Positions 8,446-20,967 of a DNA stretch of 64,000 nt are shown piece after piece (positions within the stretch are counted from its first letter, which is position 1; the number at the start of each line of letters is the position of its first letter). The DNA comes from Sphingomonas sp. Mn802worker. GTDB lineage: Bacteria > Pseudomonadota > Alphaproteobacteria > Sphingomonadales > Sphingomonadaceae. The notes below the pieces were generated by a model. It did not search any database, had not been told where the DNA came from, and saw only the letters and a program-made list of their open reading frames with translations. The stretch covers positions 124,001 through 188,000 of the forward strand of contig NZ_AORY01000015.1 in NCBI RefSeq assembly GCF_000382485.1, written 5' to 3'. The translations under genes and the position numbers were made by a program.

Positions 8446-9393
8446 ATGACGACCGAAGCCGCGATCTCGATCCAGAACCTGTGCAAGACCTACGCCGCCG
8501 CAGGGCCGGGCGCGGTGGCGAAGCGCGCGCTTGACGGTGTCAGCTTCGACGTGCCGCGCGGTAGCGTGTTCGGGCTGCTCGGCCCGAACGGCGCGGGCAA
8601 GTCGACATTGATCAACATTCTGGCGGGACTGGTCAACAAGACCAGCGGGACGGCGTCGATCTGGGGCTTCGACATCGATCAGCACCCGCGCAACGCCAAG
8701 GCGTCGATCGGCATCGTCAACCAGGAGATCCTGTTCGATCCCTTTTTCACACCGATCGAGACGCTGGAGATCCAGGCCGGGCTCTACGGCGTGCCCAAAC
8801 GTGAGCGGCGCTCGATGGAGCTGCTGCGCGCGGTGCATCTGGAGGACAAGGCGAAGGCGTATGCGCGCACGCTGTCGGGGGGCATGAAGCGGCGGTTGAT
8901 GGTCGCGAAAGCGATGGTTCACCAGCCCCCCGTCCTCGTCCTCGACGAGCCGACCGCGGGTGTCGACATCGAGCTGCGCCAGCAGTTGTGGACCTATGTG
9001 CGCAGCCTCAACGACGCTGGCGTCACGGTGGTGCTGACGACGCACTATCTCGAGGAAGCCGAGGAATTGTGCGACCGGATCGCGATCATCAACGGCGGCC
9101 GCGTCATCGCCAACGAGCCCACCGCCGAGCTGGTCGGCAAGGCGCAGGAGAAGGTCGTCGCGGTGACGGTCGACCGCGACGTCGCCGACCTGCCCGACGC
9201 CACATGTTTCGAGAAGATCGTGCTCAAGGGCACGCGCACGCTCGAGATTACCTATTCTAAAGACCGCGTGAATGCGGGCGAGGTGCTGGCGGCGGTGCAG
9301 CGCGATGGGCTCGGCATCGTCGACGTGACGACCAAGGAAGCCGATCTGGAGGACGTGTTCCTCAGCCTGACCCGCGCCGCGAACGCGGGCTGA
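8446..9393 (+). CDS. ABC transporter ATP-binding protein (ABC-2 type, DrrA/YadG-like)
   Basis: A 315-residue ATPase. Walker A is GLLGPNGAGKST, the Q-loop lies near GIVNQE, the signature is TLSGGMKRRL, Walker B is VLVLDEPTAG, and the H-loop is TTHYLEEAEEL. The C-terminal 80 residues (EKVVAVTVDRD ... EADLEDVFLSLT) are the extension typical of ATPases that drive ABC-2 export permeases for drugs, lipids or polysaccharides. No permease gene is adjacent on either side, so its partner must be encoded elsewhere and the substrate cannot be inferred. Confidence 0.93.
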   Translation: MTTEAAISIQNLCKTYAAAGPGAVAKRALDGVSFDVPRGSVFGLLGPNGAGKSTLINILAGLVNKTSGTASIWGFDIDQHPRNAKASIGIVNQEILFDPFFTPIETLEIQAGLYGVPKRERRSMELLRAVHLEDKAKAYARTLSGGMKRRLMVAKAMVHQPPVLVLDEPTAGVDIELRQQLWTYVRSLNDAGVTVVLTTHYLEEAEELCDRIAIINGGRVIANEPTAELVGKAQEKVVAVTVDRDVADLPDATCFEKIVLKGTRTLEITYSKDRVNAGEVLAAVQRDGLGIVDVTTKEADLEDVFLSLTRAANAG

Positions 9394-9539
9394 GCGCGCC
9401 TGATCGACGGGACTGTCCTAAGCCGCGGGCATCGTGCACATAGCGCCGCGATGGACCGTTCCGCCCCTTCCTTGCACGCAGGCCCGCGCACGCGCGAGAG
9501 CCGGTGCGACCTTGGTGACTTCCCACGCACGGTGACCGC

Positions 9540-11126
<1,587 letters not shown>

Positions 11127-11296
11127 AAACCTTGTCGCGACAAATGCTTGTTGCGCACGAACCTTGTCCGCCGGCCGCGCCGTTCCAACATCTCGTCGCA
11201 TGGATGAGGGTGATGGTCGCAGAGATGCCGGCCGGGCATTGCCGTTCGGCGTCGCCTCGGCTCAACAGATCGGCAGCGGGCGAGGTTCGGGTATCG

Positions 11297-12433
11297 ATGC
11301 GTAACGGCGGGTTGTTGGGACTGGCGGGTGTGCTCGCGCTGGTGGTGGCGTGCAGCGGCGGGGTGGTGCCCAATCCGGGAGGGCGCGCGCCGCTCGCCGC
11401 CGAGACGCAGACCGATGCGCCGGGGCCGATCGTCAGCATGCCGGTGCCCGTCGCGCGCCCGTTGCCCGCGACCAATGCGGCGCCTGCGCGCCTGCGCGCT
11501 GAGGTCGACCGCCTGATCGCCGGCTTCCCCGGCAAGGCCGGCGCTGCGATCCGTGCGGTCGATGACGGCTGGACCGTGCAGCGCGGGGGCGCACTCAGCA
11601 TGCCGCAGCAGAGCGTCAGCAAATTGTGGGTGGCGCTGACCGTGCTGTCGCAACGTGATGCGGGCAAGCTGCGGCTCGACGATCCGGTGCTCGTCACCAC
11701 CAACGACCTGACGTTGTTCCACCAGCCGATCGCGAGCCTCGTGCGCGGCGAAGGATACCAGACCACGGTCATGGGGCTGCTGACACGTGCGCTGACGCAG
11801 AGCGACAACACCGCCAACGATCGGTTGCTGACGCTCGTCGGTGGTCCGTCGGCGGTGCGCGCCTTTATCGCCGAGCACCAATTGGGCGCGATCCGCTTCG
11901 GGCCGGGCGAGCGCCTGCTGCAGAGCGGTACTGCCGGCCTCACCTGGAACCAGTCGATGGCGATGGGGCGCGGGTTCGAGGCGGCGCGCGCGCGCCTGTC
12001 GCCCCAGGTACGCGCCGCGGCGATGCAGCGCTACATCGACAATCCGCCCGATGGCGCCGCCCCGCTTGCGATCGCCGACGCGCTCGCGCGGCTGGCGCGG
12101 GGCGATCTGCTGAGCGAGACCTCGACGCGTGTCATGCTCGATACGATGGGCGCCTCGATCACCGGCCGCGCGCGGCTGCGCGCCGCGCTGCCCGCGGGGT
12201 GGAAGATCGCGCACAAGACCGGAACCGGGCAGGAGCTCGCCGGGCGCAACGCCGGCTTCAACGACGTCGGCCTGCTGACCGCACCCGATGGCAAGCGCTA
12301 CGCAGTGGCGGTGATGATCGGCGACACGCGCGCGCCGATGCGCGAGCGCCAGCAATTGATCCAGAACGTCGCCGCCGCGCTGACCGGCGGACGCGCGGGC
12401 GCCAGCGTCGGCGAGGATGCGAGCGACGGCTGA
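11297..12433 (+). CDS. Class A beta-lactamase-like serine hydrolase, lipoprotein
   Basis: A 378-residue protein from the ATG at 11297. The N-terminus ends in a lipobox (LVVAC), so it is probably lipid-anchored in the cell envelope. All class A motifs can be placed: SxxK at Ser106 (SVSK), SDN at Ser169, a Glu205 exactly 36 residues later in ERLLQ (the ExxLN site, with Gln in place of Asn170), and KTG at Lys307. The distance from Glu to KTG is about 34 residues longer than in TEM-type enzymes. It may be a true beta-lactamase of the broad environmental class A group or a penicillin-recognising hydrolase with another task. No regulator is adjacent. Confidence 0.85.
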   Translation: MRNGGLLGLAGVLALVVACSGGVVPNPGGRAPLAAETQTDAPGPIVSMPVPVARPLPATNAAPARLRAEVDRLIAGFPGKAGAAIRAVDDGWTVQRGGALSMPQQSVSKLWVALTVLSQRDAGKLRLDDPVLVTTNDLTLFHQPIASLVRGEGYQTTVMGLLTRALTQSDNTANDRLLTLVGGPSAVRAFIAEHQLGAIRFGPGERLLQSGTAGLTWNQSMAMGRGFEAARARLSPQVRAAAMQRYIDNPPDGAAPLAIADALARLARGDLLSETSTRVMLDTMGASITGRARLRAALPAGWKIAHKTGTGQELAGRNAGFNDVGLLTAPDGKRYAVAVMIGDTRAPMRERQQLIQNVAAALTGGRAGASVGEDASDG

Positions 12434-12542
12434 GCGCTGAGGGCGCGAAGCATTTGCTCGGGCGTTGCGCTTTCGCCACGCCGGTGCGCGAAGCGTCGCA
12501 CAGCGGTTTCGCGCTGGCCTGAAACCGCCTAAGCCGGCGGCC

Positions 12543-15341
12543 ATGCCGCATCTCTATCTCGTCGACGGTTCGGGCTACATCTTTCGCGCCTACCACCGTC
12601 TGCCGCCGCTCACCAATAAGCACGGCGAGCCGGCCGGCGCGGTCTACGGCTATGCCTCGATGCTGTGGCGGCTGGCGGACGATCTGCACAAGGCCGATGG
12701 GCCGACGCACATGGCGGTGATCCTCGACAAGTCGTCGGTCACCTTCCGCAACGAGATGTACGACCAGTACAAGGCGCACCGCCCGCCGCCGCCCGAGGAT
12801 CTGGTTCCGCAATTCCCAATGATCCGGGACGCGACGCGCGCCTTCTCCTTGCCGTGCATCGAGGAGCAGGGCTGGGAGGCGGACGACCTGATCGCCAGCT
12901 ATGCCAAGGCGGCGCTGGCTGAAGGGTGGCAGGTGACGATCGTGTCATCGGACAAGGACCTGATGCAATTGGTCGAGGACGGCAGCCTCGACATGCTCGA
13001 CACGATGGCAAACCGCCGGTTGATGGCGGCGGATGTCGAGGCGAAGTTCGGCGTGCCCCCGGCCAAGGTTGGCGAGGTGTTGGCGCTGATGGGCGATTCG
13101 GTCGACAACGTGCCCGGCGTCCCCGGCGTCGGACCCAAGACGGCGGCCAAGCTGATCCAGGAGTTCGGCGACGTCGAGGGCGTGCTCGCCGCTGCGCCCG
13201 AGATGAAGAAGAGCAAGTTGAAGGACAATCTGCTCGAACACGCCGATAACGCACGACTGTCGCGCCGGCTGGTCGCGCTCGCCTGCGACGTGCCGCTGCC
13301 CGAACCGCTCGAGGACCTGGCGCTCAAAGGCATCCCGGAGGCGCCGCTGCGTGCGTTCCTCGAACATCACGGCTTCAAGTCGCTGCTGTCCCGGCTCGGC
13401 CAGGTGGCCGACGCAGCCGTTCCCGAGGCCAAGGTGCCGGGCGTCCAGTTCGACGACGAGCCGGCGTGCAATCACGACGGCTACGAGACAGTGGTCGAGG
13501 AGGTCGCGCTCGACGCGTGGATCGCTGCGGCACATCATCAGGGCTGGGTCGCGCTCGATACCGAAACGACGGGCAAGGATCCGATGGCGGCGGAACTGGT
13601 CGGCATCTCGATCGCGCTCGCCCCCAACCGCGCCTGCTACGTGCCGCTGGCGCATTTCACTGGTGGAGGGGGCGGGTCGGACATGTTCGCCGAGCGGCCG
13701 GTGCAACTCGACGCTGCATCGGTGCTCGCCAAGCTCAAGCCGTTGCTCGAGGACCCGGGTGTCCTCAAGGTCGGGCATAATTTCAAGTACGACCTGATTG
13801 TCCTAAACCGCGCCTATGCCGCCGCCGGGTTGGATGGGGTGGTCGTCGCGCCGCTAGACGATACGATCGTGATGAGCTTCGACCTCGACGCCGGGCTTCA
13901 CGGCCACGGCATGGACGAACTCGCCGCAACGCACCTCCAGCACTCGTGCATCGCCTACAAGGACGTGGTCGGCACCGGCAAGAAGGCGCTCGGCTTCCAC
14001 GAGGTCGATCTGAAGGCCGCGACCCGATACGCCGCGGAGGACGCCGACGTGACGCTCCGGCTGTGGCGGCGATTCAAGCCGCGGTTGCCCGCGGAAAGCG
14101 CCACCCGCGTCTACGAGATGGTCGATCGTCCGCTGGTTCCGGTGATCGCGCGGATGGAGCAGCGCGGGATCATGGTCGATCGCGAGCGGCTGGCTGGCTT
14201 GTCGGCCGACTTTTCCGAACAGATTGCCGCGCTTGAGGTGGTGGTCCATGACCTTGCGGGCGGCCCGTTCACGATCGGCAGTCCCAAGCAATTGGGCGAC
14301 GTGCTGTTCGAGCGGCTGGGATTGAAGGGCGGGCGCAAGGGCAAGAGCGGGGTTTATTCGACCGACGTCACCGAGCTCGAGCGCCTCGCCGCCGACAAGG
14401 AGTCGGCGGGCGCGGAGATCGCGCGCAAGGTGCTCGACTGGCGCGGCCTCACCAAGCTCAAGAACACCTACACCGATACCTTGCAGGAACAGATCAACGC
14501 GGTCACCGGTCGTGTCCACACCAGCTATTCGCTGACCGGCGCGCAGACCGGGCGACTGTCGTCGTCCGATCCGAACCTGCAGAACATCCCGATCCGGCAG
14601 GAGGTCGGCCGCCAGATCCGCGATGCGTTCGTGGCACAGCCCGGCCACGTCATCCTCGCCGCGGACTATTCGCAGATCGAGCTGCGCCTGGCCGCGCACA
14701 TGGCCGACGTGCCTGCGCTGAAGCAGGCATTCGCCAACGGCGACGACATCCACAGCCTGACCGCGCAGGAACTGTTCGGCGAGGTGACGCGCGACAATCG
14801 CGCGCGCGCGAAGACGATCAACTTCGCGATCCTGTACGGCATCAGCCGCTGGGGCCTCGCCGGTCGGCTCGACATCACGGCGGATGAGGCGCAGTCGATG
14901 ATCGACCGCTATTTCGATCGCTTTCCCGGCATCAACCGCTACATCGCGGAAACGCTGACGCAGGTTCGCGAGCGTGGCTTCACCACCACGTTGTTCGGGC
15001 GCAAGACGCACTTCCCGCGCATCAAGAGCAAGGTGCAGAACGAACGGCAGGGGGCAGAGCGCGCCGCGATCAACGCGCCGATCCAGGGCACCAGCGCCGA
15101 CATCATCAAGCGCGCGATGGTGCGGATGGAACCCGCACTCGCCGCCGCCGGGCTGACGGGCACGCACATGCTGCTCCAGGTCCACGACGAGCTGGTGTTC
15201 GAGGTGGCGGACGGCGAGGTCGAGACGGCGCGTGGTGTGATCGAGCGTGTCATGGCGACCGCGGCCGAGCCCGCGGTGAAGCTCGACGTGCCGCTGGGTG
15301 TCGAGATCGGCACGGGGGCGAGCTGGGGAGCGGCGCATTGA
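12543..15341 (+). CDS. polA: DNA polymerase I
   Basis: A 932-residue enzyme; the ATG at 12543 (MPHLYLVDGSGYIFRAYH) matches the family start. Residues 1-300 are the 5'-3' exonuclease with GDSVDNVPGVPGVGPKTA. The 3'-5' exonuclease keeps its DxE motif (ALDTETTGKDPM) and a later AEDADVTLRL, so proofreading is likely. The polymerase has motif A (AADYSQIELRL), the O-helix (RAKTINFAILYGIS) and motif C (LLQVHDELVFEV). It acts in repair and Okazaki fragment maturation. The downstream flippase gene overlaps its stop by four bases. Confidence 0.98.
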   Translation: MPHLYLVDGSGYIFRAYHRLPPLTNKHGEPAGAVYGYASMLWRLADDLHKADGPTHMAVILDKSSVTFRNEMYDQYKAHRPPPPEDLVPQFPMIRDATRAFSLPCIEEQGWEADDLIASYAKAALAEGWQVTIVSSDKDLMQLVEDGSLDMLDTMANRRLMAADVEAKFGVPPAKVGEVLALMGDSVDNVPGVPGVGPKTAAKLIQEFGDVEGVLAAAPEMKKSKLKDNLLEHADNARLSRRLVALACDVPLPEPLEDLALKGIPEAPLRAFLEHHGFKSLLSRLGQVADAAVPEAKVPGVQFDDEPACNHDGYETVVEEVALDAWIAAAHHQGWVALDTETTGKDPMAAELVGISIALAPNRACYVPLAHFTGGGGGSDMFAERPVQLDAASVLAKLKPLLEDPGVLKVGHNFKYDLIVLNRAYAAAGLDGVVVAPLDDTIVMSFDLDAGLHGHGMDELAATHLQHSCIAYKDVVGTGKKALGFHEVDLKAATRYAAEDADVTLRLWRRFKPRLPAESATRVYEMVDRPLVPVIARMEQRGIMVDRERLAGLSADFSEQIAALEVVVHDLAGGPFTIGSPKQLGDVLFERLGLKGGRKGKSGVYSTDVTELERLAADKESAGAEIARKVLDWRGLTKLKNTYTDTLQEQINAVTGRVHTSYSLTGAQTGRLSSSDPNLQNIPIRQEVGRQIRDAFVAQPGHVILAADYSQIELRLAAHMADVPALKQAFANGDDIHSLTAQELFGEVTRDNRARAKTINFAILYGISRWGLAGRLDITADEAQSMIDRYFDRFPGINRYIAETLTQVRERGFTTTLFGRKTHFPRIKSKVQNERQGAERAAINAPIQGTSADIIKRAMVRMEPALAAAGLTGTHMLLQVHDELVFEVADGEVETARGVIERVMATAAEPAVKLDVPLGVEIGTGASWGAAH

Positions 15342-16876
15342 CGGGCGCCACCGCAGCGCTACCGCCTGAACAGAAGGACATCGCCGCGCTTGCCAAGGGC
15401 GGGCGCACCAACGTCGCGGGGTTCGTGCTGCGGCTGGGCGCGCGCATCCCGTTCCTGTTCATCGCCGGGCATCTCTACGGCGCGGCGCTGGTCGGGCGTT
15501 TTGCGATCGCGGTCGTAGTGGTCGAACTCGCCGCGCTGGTGGCGACATTGGGGTTGAAGCGCGGGCTGGCGCAGGCGCTGAGCTCCACCGACCGTCCGCA
15601 CAACGCGGTCGTCGCCGACGCGCTGAGCGTCGCGTTGATCGTCTCGCTATGCGCCAGCGCGCTGCTGTGCGCATTCCCGCAGTTGATGTATCCGAGCAGC
15701 TGGATCACCGGGCTCGACCGCTTCTTCCCGCTCATCATCCTGGCGCCAGCGTTGTCGGACGTGAGTCTGGCCGCACTCGCCTATCGCCACGACGTGAAGG
15801 CGAGCGTCACCGCGCGCGCGGTGGTGGAGCCGTGGACGCTGTCGGGCGCGGCCTATGCCTTTTCCTTCTTCACGCTGCGCGACGGGCTGATCCTCTCCTA
15901 CGTCGCGTCGATGACTGCAGCGCTGATCGCCAGCATCGTGCCGCTGGTGCGCAGCTACGGGGTGCCGACCGGATGGTCGCCGCACCTGCGCGGGCTGTTC
16001 CAGCTCGCCCGCGCCAACGCGCCGCTCGCGGGTGCCGATGCGCTTGAGTGGGGAAGTCGTAACGTCGACCGCATCGTGCTGGGTGTGCTGTTCGCGCCGG
16101 GCGTGGTCGGCATCTATTACATGGCGCAGCAGGTCGCGAGCCTGCCGCAGAAGCTCAAGACCAGCTTCGACCCGATCCTCGGTCCCGTCGTGACGCAGAG
16201 CCTTGCGCGACGCGACTACGCGGCGATCGCACGGCAGGTGCGGCAGGTCGCGTTCTGGATCATCGCGGCGCAATTGTGCCTCGCGCTGATGGCGTCGATC
16301 CCGCGCAAGGCGGTGATGGCCTCGGTCGGCGCGCAGTTCGAGAGCGGTGCGGCGGCGATGGTGTTCCTGCTGTTCGCGGAGGTGTTCGCCTCGACCGGGG
16401 CAGTCAGCGAATCGGCGCTCGTCTACATGGCGCGGCACCGGAATCTGGTAATCTCGGCGACGATGCTGGGGGTGCAGGTCGCGCTGTCGTTCGCGTTCGT
16501 CCTCGGCATGCGCGCGCTGGGGTTTGGCCTGACCGAGCAGGCGGCGGGCGCGCCGGTCGCGCTGATGGTCACGCTGCTGCTGACCTCGGTGGTGAAGGCG
16601 CGGGTGTTGCGGCGGATGCTGGGCGCGTCGGTGTCGCCGATGCGTTGGCCGCTTGCCTGGGCGGCGATCGCGGCGGGGCTGGTCGGCGGCGCCTTTACGC
16701 TGCTGCCGCCGGGGCACCGCGCGATCCAGCTGGCGGTCGGCATCCCGGCGACCGCCGCGATCTACCTGTGGATGATCTGGCGCTACGCCTTCGGACCGGA
16801 GGACCGCGCACTGTTCACCAAGATGCCGAAGGCGGAAGAAGCCACCCTGCCGAAGGAGGGTGGCTTCACCAGTTAG
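15338..16876 (+). CDS. Oligosaccharide flippase (Wzx/MATE-like polysaccharide exporter)
   Basis: A 512-residue protein with about 12-14 hydrophobic segments, starting from a TTG that overlaps the polA stop by four bases. The first segment ([20 protein letters not shown]) and the central [19 protein letters not shown] block are typical of Wzx-type polysaccharide synthase/flippase proteins, which move lipid-linked glycans across the inner membrane. No glycosyltransferase is adjacent, so the cargo is unknown; EPS sugar-nucleotide genes lie 9 kb downstream. A perfect 11-bp hairpin is embedded in the last codons. Confidence 0.82.
   Translation: MTGATAALPPEQKDIAALAKGGRTNVAGFVLRLGARIPFLFIAGHLYGAALVGRFAIAVVVVELAALVATLGLKRGLAQALSSTDRPHNAVVADALSVALIVSLCASALLCAFPQLMYPSSWITGLDRFFPLIILAPALSDVSLAALAYRHDVKASVTARAVVEPWTLSGAAYAFSFFTLRDGLILSYVASMTAALIASIVPLVRSYGVPTGWSPHLRGLFQLARANAPLAGADALEWGSRNVDRIVLGVLFAPGVVGIYYMAQQVASLPQKLKTSFDPILGPVVTQSLARRDYAAIARQVRQVAFWIIAAQLCLALMASIPRKAVMASVGAQFESGAAAMVFLLFAEVFASTGAVSESALVYMARHRNLVISATMLGVQVALSFAFVLGMRALGFGLTEQAAGAPVALMVTLLLTSVVKARVLRRMLGASVSPMRWPLAWAAIAAGLVGGAFTLLPPGHRAIQLAVGIPATAAIYLWMIWRYAFGPEDRALFTKMPKAEEATLPKEGGFTS
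16838..16867. terminator. Perfect 11-bp inverted repeat at the convergent flippase/purH junction
   Basis: GAAGCCACCCT (16838-16848) and AGGGTGGCTTC (16857-16867) pair perfectly around an 8-base loop. It lies inside the last codons of the flippase gene and 15 bases beyond the purH stop. There is no T-run on either strand, so it may work as a bidirectional terminator or as an mRNA 3' end stabiliser. Confidence 0.5.
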
Positions 16877-16882
16877 TCGGCC

Positions 16883-18466
16883 TCAGTGGCGGAAGTGGCG
16901 CATGCCGGTGAACACCATCGCGAGCCCTGCCGCATCGGCAGCGGCGATCACCTCATCGTCGCGGATCGATCCGCCGGGCTGGATGACCGCGGTGGCGCCC
17001 GCCTCGACCGCCGCCATCAACCCGTCGGCAAAGGGGAAGAACGCGTCGGAGGCGACCGCCGAGCCGATCGTGCGCGGCTCGCTCCAGCCCGCTTTCTCGG
17101 CCGCATCCTTCGCCTTCCACGCGGCGATCCGCGCGGATTCGAGCCGGTTCATCTGCCCTGCGCCGACGCCCGCGGTCGCACCGTCCTTCGCGTAGACGAT
17201 CGCGTTCGACTTGACGTGCTTGGCGATCGTCCAGGCGAAGCGGCAATCGGCAAGCTCCTGCGTGGTGGGCTGACGCCTGGTCACCACCTTGAGCATGTCG
17301 TCAGCGAGCGAACCGTTGTCGCGCCCCTGCACGAGCCAGCCGCCCGCGATGCTCTTCACGGTGAGCGCAGGCCGCGCGACATCGGGCAGGTCACCGGTCA
17401 GCAGCAGCCGCAGATTCTTCTTGGCGGCGAACAGCGCGATCGCCTCCTCATCGGCGTCGGGCGCGACCACCACTTCGGTGAAGATGCCAGTGATCGCCTT
17501 TGCGGTCGCGGCATCGAGCGGACGGTTGAGCGCGATGATGCCACCGAACGCTGACACTGTATCGCACGCGAATGCCTGTGCGTACGCATCCTCTAGCGTC
17601 GCGCCGGTCGCGACACCGCAAGGGTTGGCGTGCTTGACGATGACGCAGGTCGGCGCGGCATCGCGGAACTCCGCCACCAGCTCCAGCGCCGCGTCGGCAT
17701 CGTTGTAGTTGTTGTACGACAGCGCCTTGCCCTGCACCTGTCGCGCCTGCCCGACGCCGCGCACGCCGTCGTTCGCGGCATAGAAGGCGGCCGACTGGTG
17801 CGGGTTCTCGCCGTATCGCAGCGGCTCGCCCTGCCGACGGAGCGTCAGCGGCAGCACGTCGGGGAAGGCCGCACCCTGGTCGACCTGCCCGAACCAGCGC
17901 GCGATCGCGCCGTCATAGGCGGCGGTCAACGCGAATGCCTTCGCCGCCAACCGCTTGCGATCATCGAGGCTGGTCTCGCCGCCCGCGACCAGCGCGTAAT
18001 CTGCCGGATCGGTGACGATGGCGACATAAGCATGGTTCTTCGCGGCCGAGCGCACCATGCTGGGGCCGCCGATATCGATGTTCTCGACCACCTCGTCGCG
18101 CTCGGCACCCTTTGCGACCGTCGCCTCGAAGGGGTAAAGGTTGACCACGACCAGGTCGATCGCGCCGATCTTGTGCTCCTGCATCGAGGCGGCGTGTCCG
18201 GCATCGTCGCGCACCGCGAGCACCCCGCCGTGCACCATCGGATGCAGCGTCTTGACGCGGCCGTCCATCATCTCGGGAAAGCCGGTCAGATCGGAGATGT
18301 CGCGCACGTCGAGTCCGGCATCGCGCAATGCCTTGGCGGTGCCGCCGGTCGAGACGAGTTCGACGCCGCGAACGGCGAGTGCGTGGGCGAGGTCGATCAC
18401 CCCCGTCTTGTCGGAGACCGAAAGAAGCGCGCGCTTGATCGTGATGCTGGTCATGGCTGTACTCAT
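16883..18466 (-). CDS. purH: Bifunctional AICAR formyltransferase / IMP cyclohydrolase PurH
   Basis: A 527-residue enzyme, the usual size. The N-terminal IMP cyclohydrolase part shows [28 protein letters not shown] and [15 protein letters not shown]. The C-terminal formyltransferase part shows [26 protein letters not shown] and [20 protein letters not shown]. It does the last two steps of purine synthesis. Two ATGs are possible (18466 and 18454); the first has AGGCG at a suitable distance. Its 3' end faces the flippase gene. Confidence 0.97.
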   Translation of the reverse strand: MSTAMTSITIKRALLSVSDKTGVIDLAHALAVRGVELVSTGGTAKALRDAGLDVRDISDLTGFPEMMDGRVKTLHPMVHGGVLAVRDDAGHAASMQEHKIGAIDLVVVNLYPFEATVAKGAERDEVVENIDIGGPSMVRSAAKNHAYVAIVTDPADYALVAGGETSLDDRKRLAAKAFALTAAYDGAIARWFGQVDQGAAFPDVLPLTLRRQGEPLRYGENPHQSAAFYAANDGVRGVGQARQVQGKALSYNNYNDADAALELVAEFRDAAPTCVIVKHANPCGVATGATLEDAYAQAFACDTVSAFGGIIALNRPLDAATAKAITGIFTEVVVAPDADEEAIALFAAKKNLRLLLTGDLPDVARPALTVKSIAGGWLVQGRDNGSLADDMLKVVTRRQPTTQELADCRFAWTIAKHVKSNAIVYAKDGATAGVGAGQMNRLESARIAAWKAKDAAEKAGWSEPRTIGSAVASDAFFPFADGLMAAVEAGATAVIQPGGSIRDDEVIAAADAAGLAMVFTGMRHFRH

Positions 18467-18543
18467 GTTTTTGGGCGCCTTGGCCGCTCAGCGCGCTTGC
18501 TTCAAGGGTCAGTTCGGCGCGGGCGCGTGCTTCAAAGGCGAGC

Positions 18544-20283
18544 TCACCGTGCGCGCTTGAAGATCCAGCTGATCGTGGCGCCGCCCGGATCGGCGCTCCC
18601 GCCTGCCACGATCTGACGCGTCGGGACGATCTGCCGCTCGGGATCGATCCACACGCTGTCGTCGATCATCACGGTCGCCCCGGCCGCGCGGAAGTGCCAT
18701 GTCGCGCCGCCAGGCGTCATCAGCGTCGCACCCTGCGCGTCGGCGCTCGCCATCACCTCGACGCCCGCGCCCAGGTGGAAGCGGAGCGCGAACGGCGTTC
18801 CACCGCGCGCGGGGCGCTTCCCCGTCGGCAGCAGCGAATCCTCGCCCCGCAGCTCCAGCCCGTCGGTGGCCATCGTCACGATGCGGTGATGGCGAAAGCC
18901 GAAGCGTCGTGCATAGCCGTCGTGGCGGGCCTCGATGCGGCTGCCCGCGTCCGATTCCTGCCGCGACAGGTCGACCTCGCTTACCCCGCGGCCGAGCGAT
19001 CCGTCGGGCAGCAGCGCGGTCGAGTTGCTGTCGGCGAGCACCAGCGTCGAATGCGCCGCGGTGGAGCGCAAGCCGGCGGCGAGCCCGATGTTCGCGATCA
19101 CCGCCGCCCCGCCGCAATTGACGACGACGCGCTCCTCGCCGTCCGACAGTTCGAACGCCAGCGTCGAGGCGCAGGCACCCGCCGCGCCGGGCGTCGTCGG
19201 CGGAGGGGCGGCGTCCATCACCAGCACGCTGCGCGCGGCCGCGATGCGTTGATAGCCACGGTCGCTCGCCTGACGCAGCGGACGACGTACGACGCGACTG
19301 GCGTGCAGCACCGCCTGCACCTCGTCCGCCGCGATCGGTCCGGCGCCCTGCCAGCTCGACAGCCCGGCGTCACCCATCATCGTGCCGAGCAGCGCCGAGA
19401 CCATCCGCGCCAGTACCTGCGCGACGCCCTCGGGCAGGTCGAGCCGCCGCGCGTCGTAGGCGGCGCGCAGGCAGGCGAGCAGTTCGATCGCGTCCAGCTG
19501 GTCGCGTGGGCTGCGGCTGGCGATACCGCCGTCGCTGCCAACCGATAGCGCCAACGCGCGCTCCAGCCCCGTCTCGCCGATCGCGCGCCGCGGGTCGCCA
19601 CCAGGGATCAGCAGCCCGGCCGCGACGACGCCGCACCAGGCGGCGATCCGGCGGACCCCGACCGGTGCCTTGTCGGCCGTGCGATCGAGGTGGCGTGCGC
19701 CGCGCGCGATCGCGCTCAACACGCTGCTGCGATAGATCAGGTCAGCGGAGGACAGCAGCAGCGGGGCGTGTGCGGTCCACATCAGCATCCGCCTGCCCCA
19801 CAGATCGGGCCGCCAGCCGCGCTCGGTCACGCGCTCGCCGTGCACCGCCAGCCAGCGCTGCGTGAGGATCTCTGCGGTGCGCGTCGCAGCGGCGCGATCG
19901 GGTGCCGTCCAGAGGTCACGCAGCCAAGCGAAGCTCTGCGCGTGATCGTCAAACGCGGCGCTGCCGATGCTGGCTGCGAACGTCACTTCATCAAGGGCGC
20001 GAAACTCGCTGCCCCATGCCAGCCAACCCGCGGTCAGCGCCTCGCCATATTCAACGCTACCGGCGACCGGGTCGGCAGGGACGGCAAGCAGTTTTCGCGG
20101 GTAGCGGCCCTTCAGCCGCATGTCGTGGATCGGGGTGCGCCAGGTCAGCCGGTCGAAATAGTCCGCGACGCGCTGGCCGAGCGACGCGCTGCCCTCGCCC
20201 GCTGCGCGCACCATGCGGTGCCCGGCCTCGATCGTGTCGCGCGCGCTTTCGTCCGTGTGCCCGTCGGCGCGCGCATCGCTCAT
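18544..20283 (-). CDS. Heparinase II/III family protein
   Basis: A 579-residue protein. The N-terminal 350 residues are helical ([40 protein letters not shown], then [20 protein letters not shown]), an alpha-toroid, followed by the beta-rich heparinase II/III domain with [25 protein letters not shown] and [13 protein letters not shown]. Related enzymes cleave acidic polysaccharides by beta-elimination, and some are proposed to act on exopolysaccharide. No signal peptide is visible. Its ATG overlaps the rpe stop by four bases, so it is translated after rpe. Substrate unknown; the nearby uronic-acid genes are suggestive. Confidence 0.85.
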   Translation of the reverse strand: MSDARADGHTDESARDTIEAGHRMVRAAGEGSASLGQRVADYFDRLTWRTPIHDMRLKGRYPRKLLAVPADPVAGSVEYGEALTAGWLAWGSEFRALDEVTFAASIGSAAFDDHAQSFAWLRDLWTAPDRAAATRTAEILTQRWLAVHGERVTERGWRPDLWGRRMLMWTAHAPLLLSSADLIYRSSVLSAIARGARHLDRTADKAPVGVRRIAAWCGVVAAGLLIPGGDPRRAIGETGLERALALSVGSDGGIASRSPRDQLDAIELLACLRAAYDARRLDLPEGVAQVLARMVSALLGTMMGDAGLSSWQGAGPIAADEVQAVLHASRVVRRPLRQASDRGYQRIAAARSVLVMDAAPPPTTPGAAGACASTLAFELSDGEERVVVNCGGAAVIANIGLAAGLRSTAAHSTLVLADSNSTALLPDGSLGRGVSEVDLSRQESDAGSRIEARHDGYARRFGFRHHRIVTMATDGLELRGEDSLLPTGKRPARGGTPFALRFHLGAGVEVMASADAQGATLMTPGGATWHFRAAGATVMIDDSVWIDPERQIVPTRQIVAGGSADPGGATISWIFKRAR

Positions 20284-20942
20284 TCGCCGCGGATCGCAGC
20301 GATATTGGCGGCATAGGCTTGGGGTCCGCCGCGGAAGGTGGCGGTGCCTGCGACCAGCGCATCGGCGCCCGCCTCGATCGCGCGCCTGGCGGTGTCGGCA
20401 TCGATCCCGCCGTCAACCTCCAGATCGATGTCGCGCCCGGTCGCATCGATCATCTTGCGGATCGCGGCGATCTTCTTCAGCTGGCTGTCGATGAAATGCT
20501 GGCCGCCGAAGCCGGGGTTGACGCTCATCACCAGCACGAGGTCGACCATGTCTATTAGATAGTCGAGCATCTTGGCTGGCGTGCCCGGGCAGAGCACCAC
20601 CCCCGCGCGCTTGCCGAGCGACTTGATGTGCTGGAGCGAGCGATGGATGTGCGGCCCGGCCTCGGGATGAACGGTAATCGTGTCCGCGCCGGCCTCCGCA
20701 AAGGCGTCCAGGTAGGCGTCGATAGGCGAGATCATCAGGTGGACGTCGAACGGCTTGGTCGTGTGCGGGCGGATTGCCTTCACCACCGCCGGCCCCATCG
20801 AAATGTTGGGGACGAAATGCCCGTCCATCACGTCGATATGGATCCAGTCGGCACCCGCTGCATCGATCGCGCGCACTTCCTCGCCCAGCTTGGAAAAGTC
20901 GGCGGACAGGATCGAAGGGGCGATGCGGACGGCTTTCTGCAT
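20280..20942 (-). CDS. rpe: Ribulose-phosphate 3-epimerase
   Basis: A 220-residue TIM-barrel enzyme of standard length. The family blocks are clear: [54 protein letters not shown] and LEVDGGID. The metal-binding His and Asp pairs (HIDVMDG, DVHLM, EVDGG) are intact. It interconverts ribulose 5-phosphate and xylulose 5-phosphate, linking it to the transketolase and transaldolase genes 1.7-5 kb away. It overlaps the heparinase-like gene and follows rsmB by 25 bases, so the three probably form one transcript. Confidence 0.97.
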   Translation of the reverse strand: MQKAVRIAPSILSADFSKLGEEVRAIDAAGADWIHIDVMDGHFVPNISMGPAVVKAIRPHTTKPFDVHLMISPIDAYLDAFAEAGADTITVHPEAGPHIHRSLQHIKSLGKRAGVVLCPGTPAKMLDYLIDMVDLVLVMSVNPGFGGQHFIDSQLKKIAAIRKMIDATGRDIDLEVDGGIDADTARRAIEAGADALVAGTATFRGGPQAYAANIAAIRGE

Positions 20943-20967
20943 CGCGCAGCCCTAGCGTGCGTCCGCG

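Noticed and set aside
11297..12433. Initial idea that the beta-lactamase-like protein lacks the Glu166 equivalent
   Set aside because: Counting positions places Glu205 exactly 36 residues after the SDN serine, as in class A enzymes, so the residue is present.
18467..18543. Repeated GCTTCAAGG-like words between purH and the heparinase-like gene
   Set aside because: Only short, imperfect copies; one belongs to the end of the coding region, so no mobile or regulatory repeat is supported.
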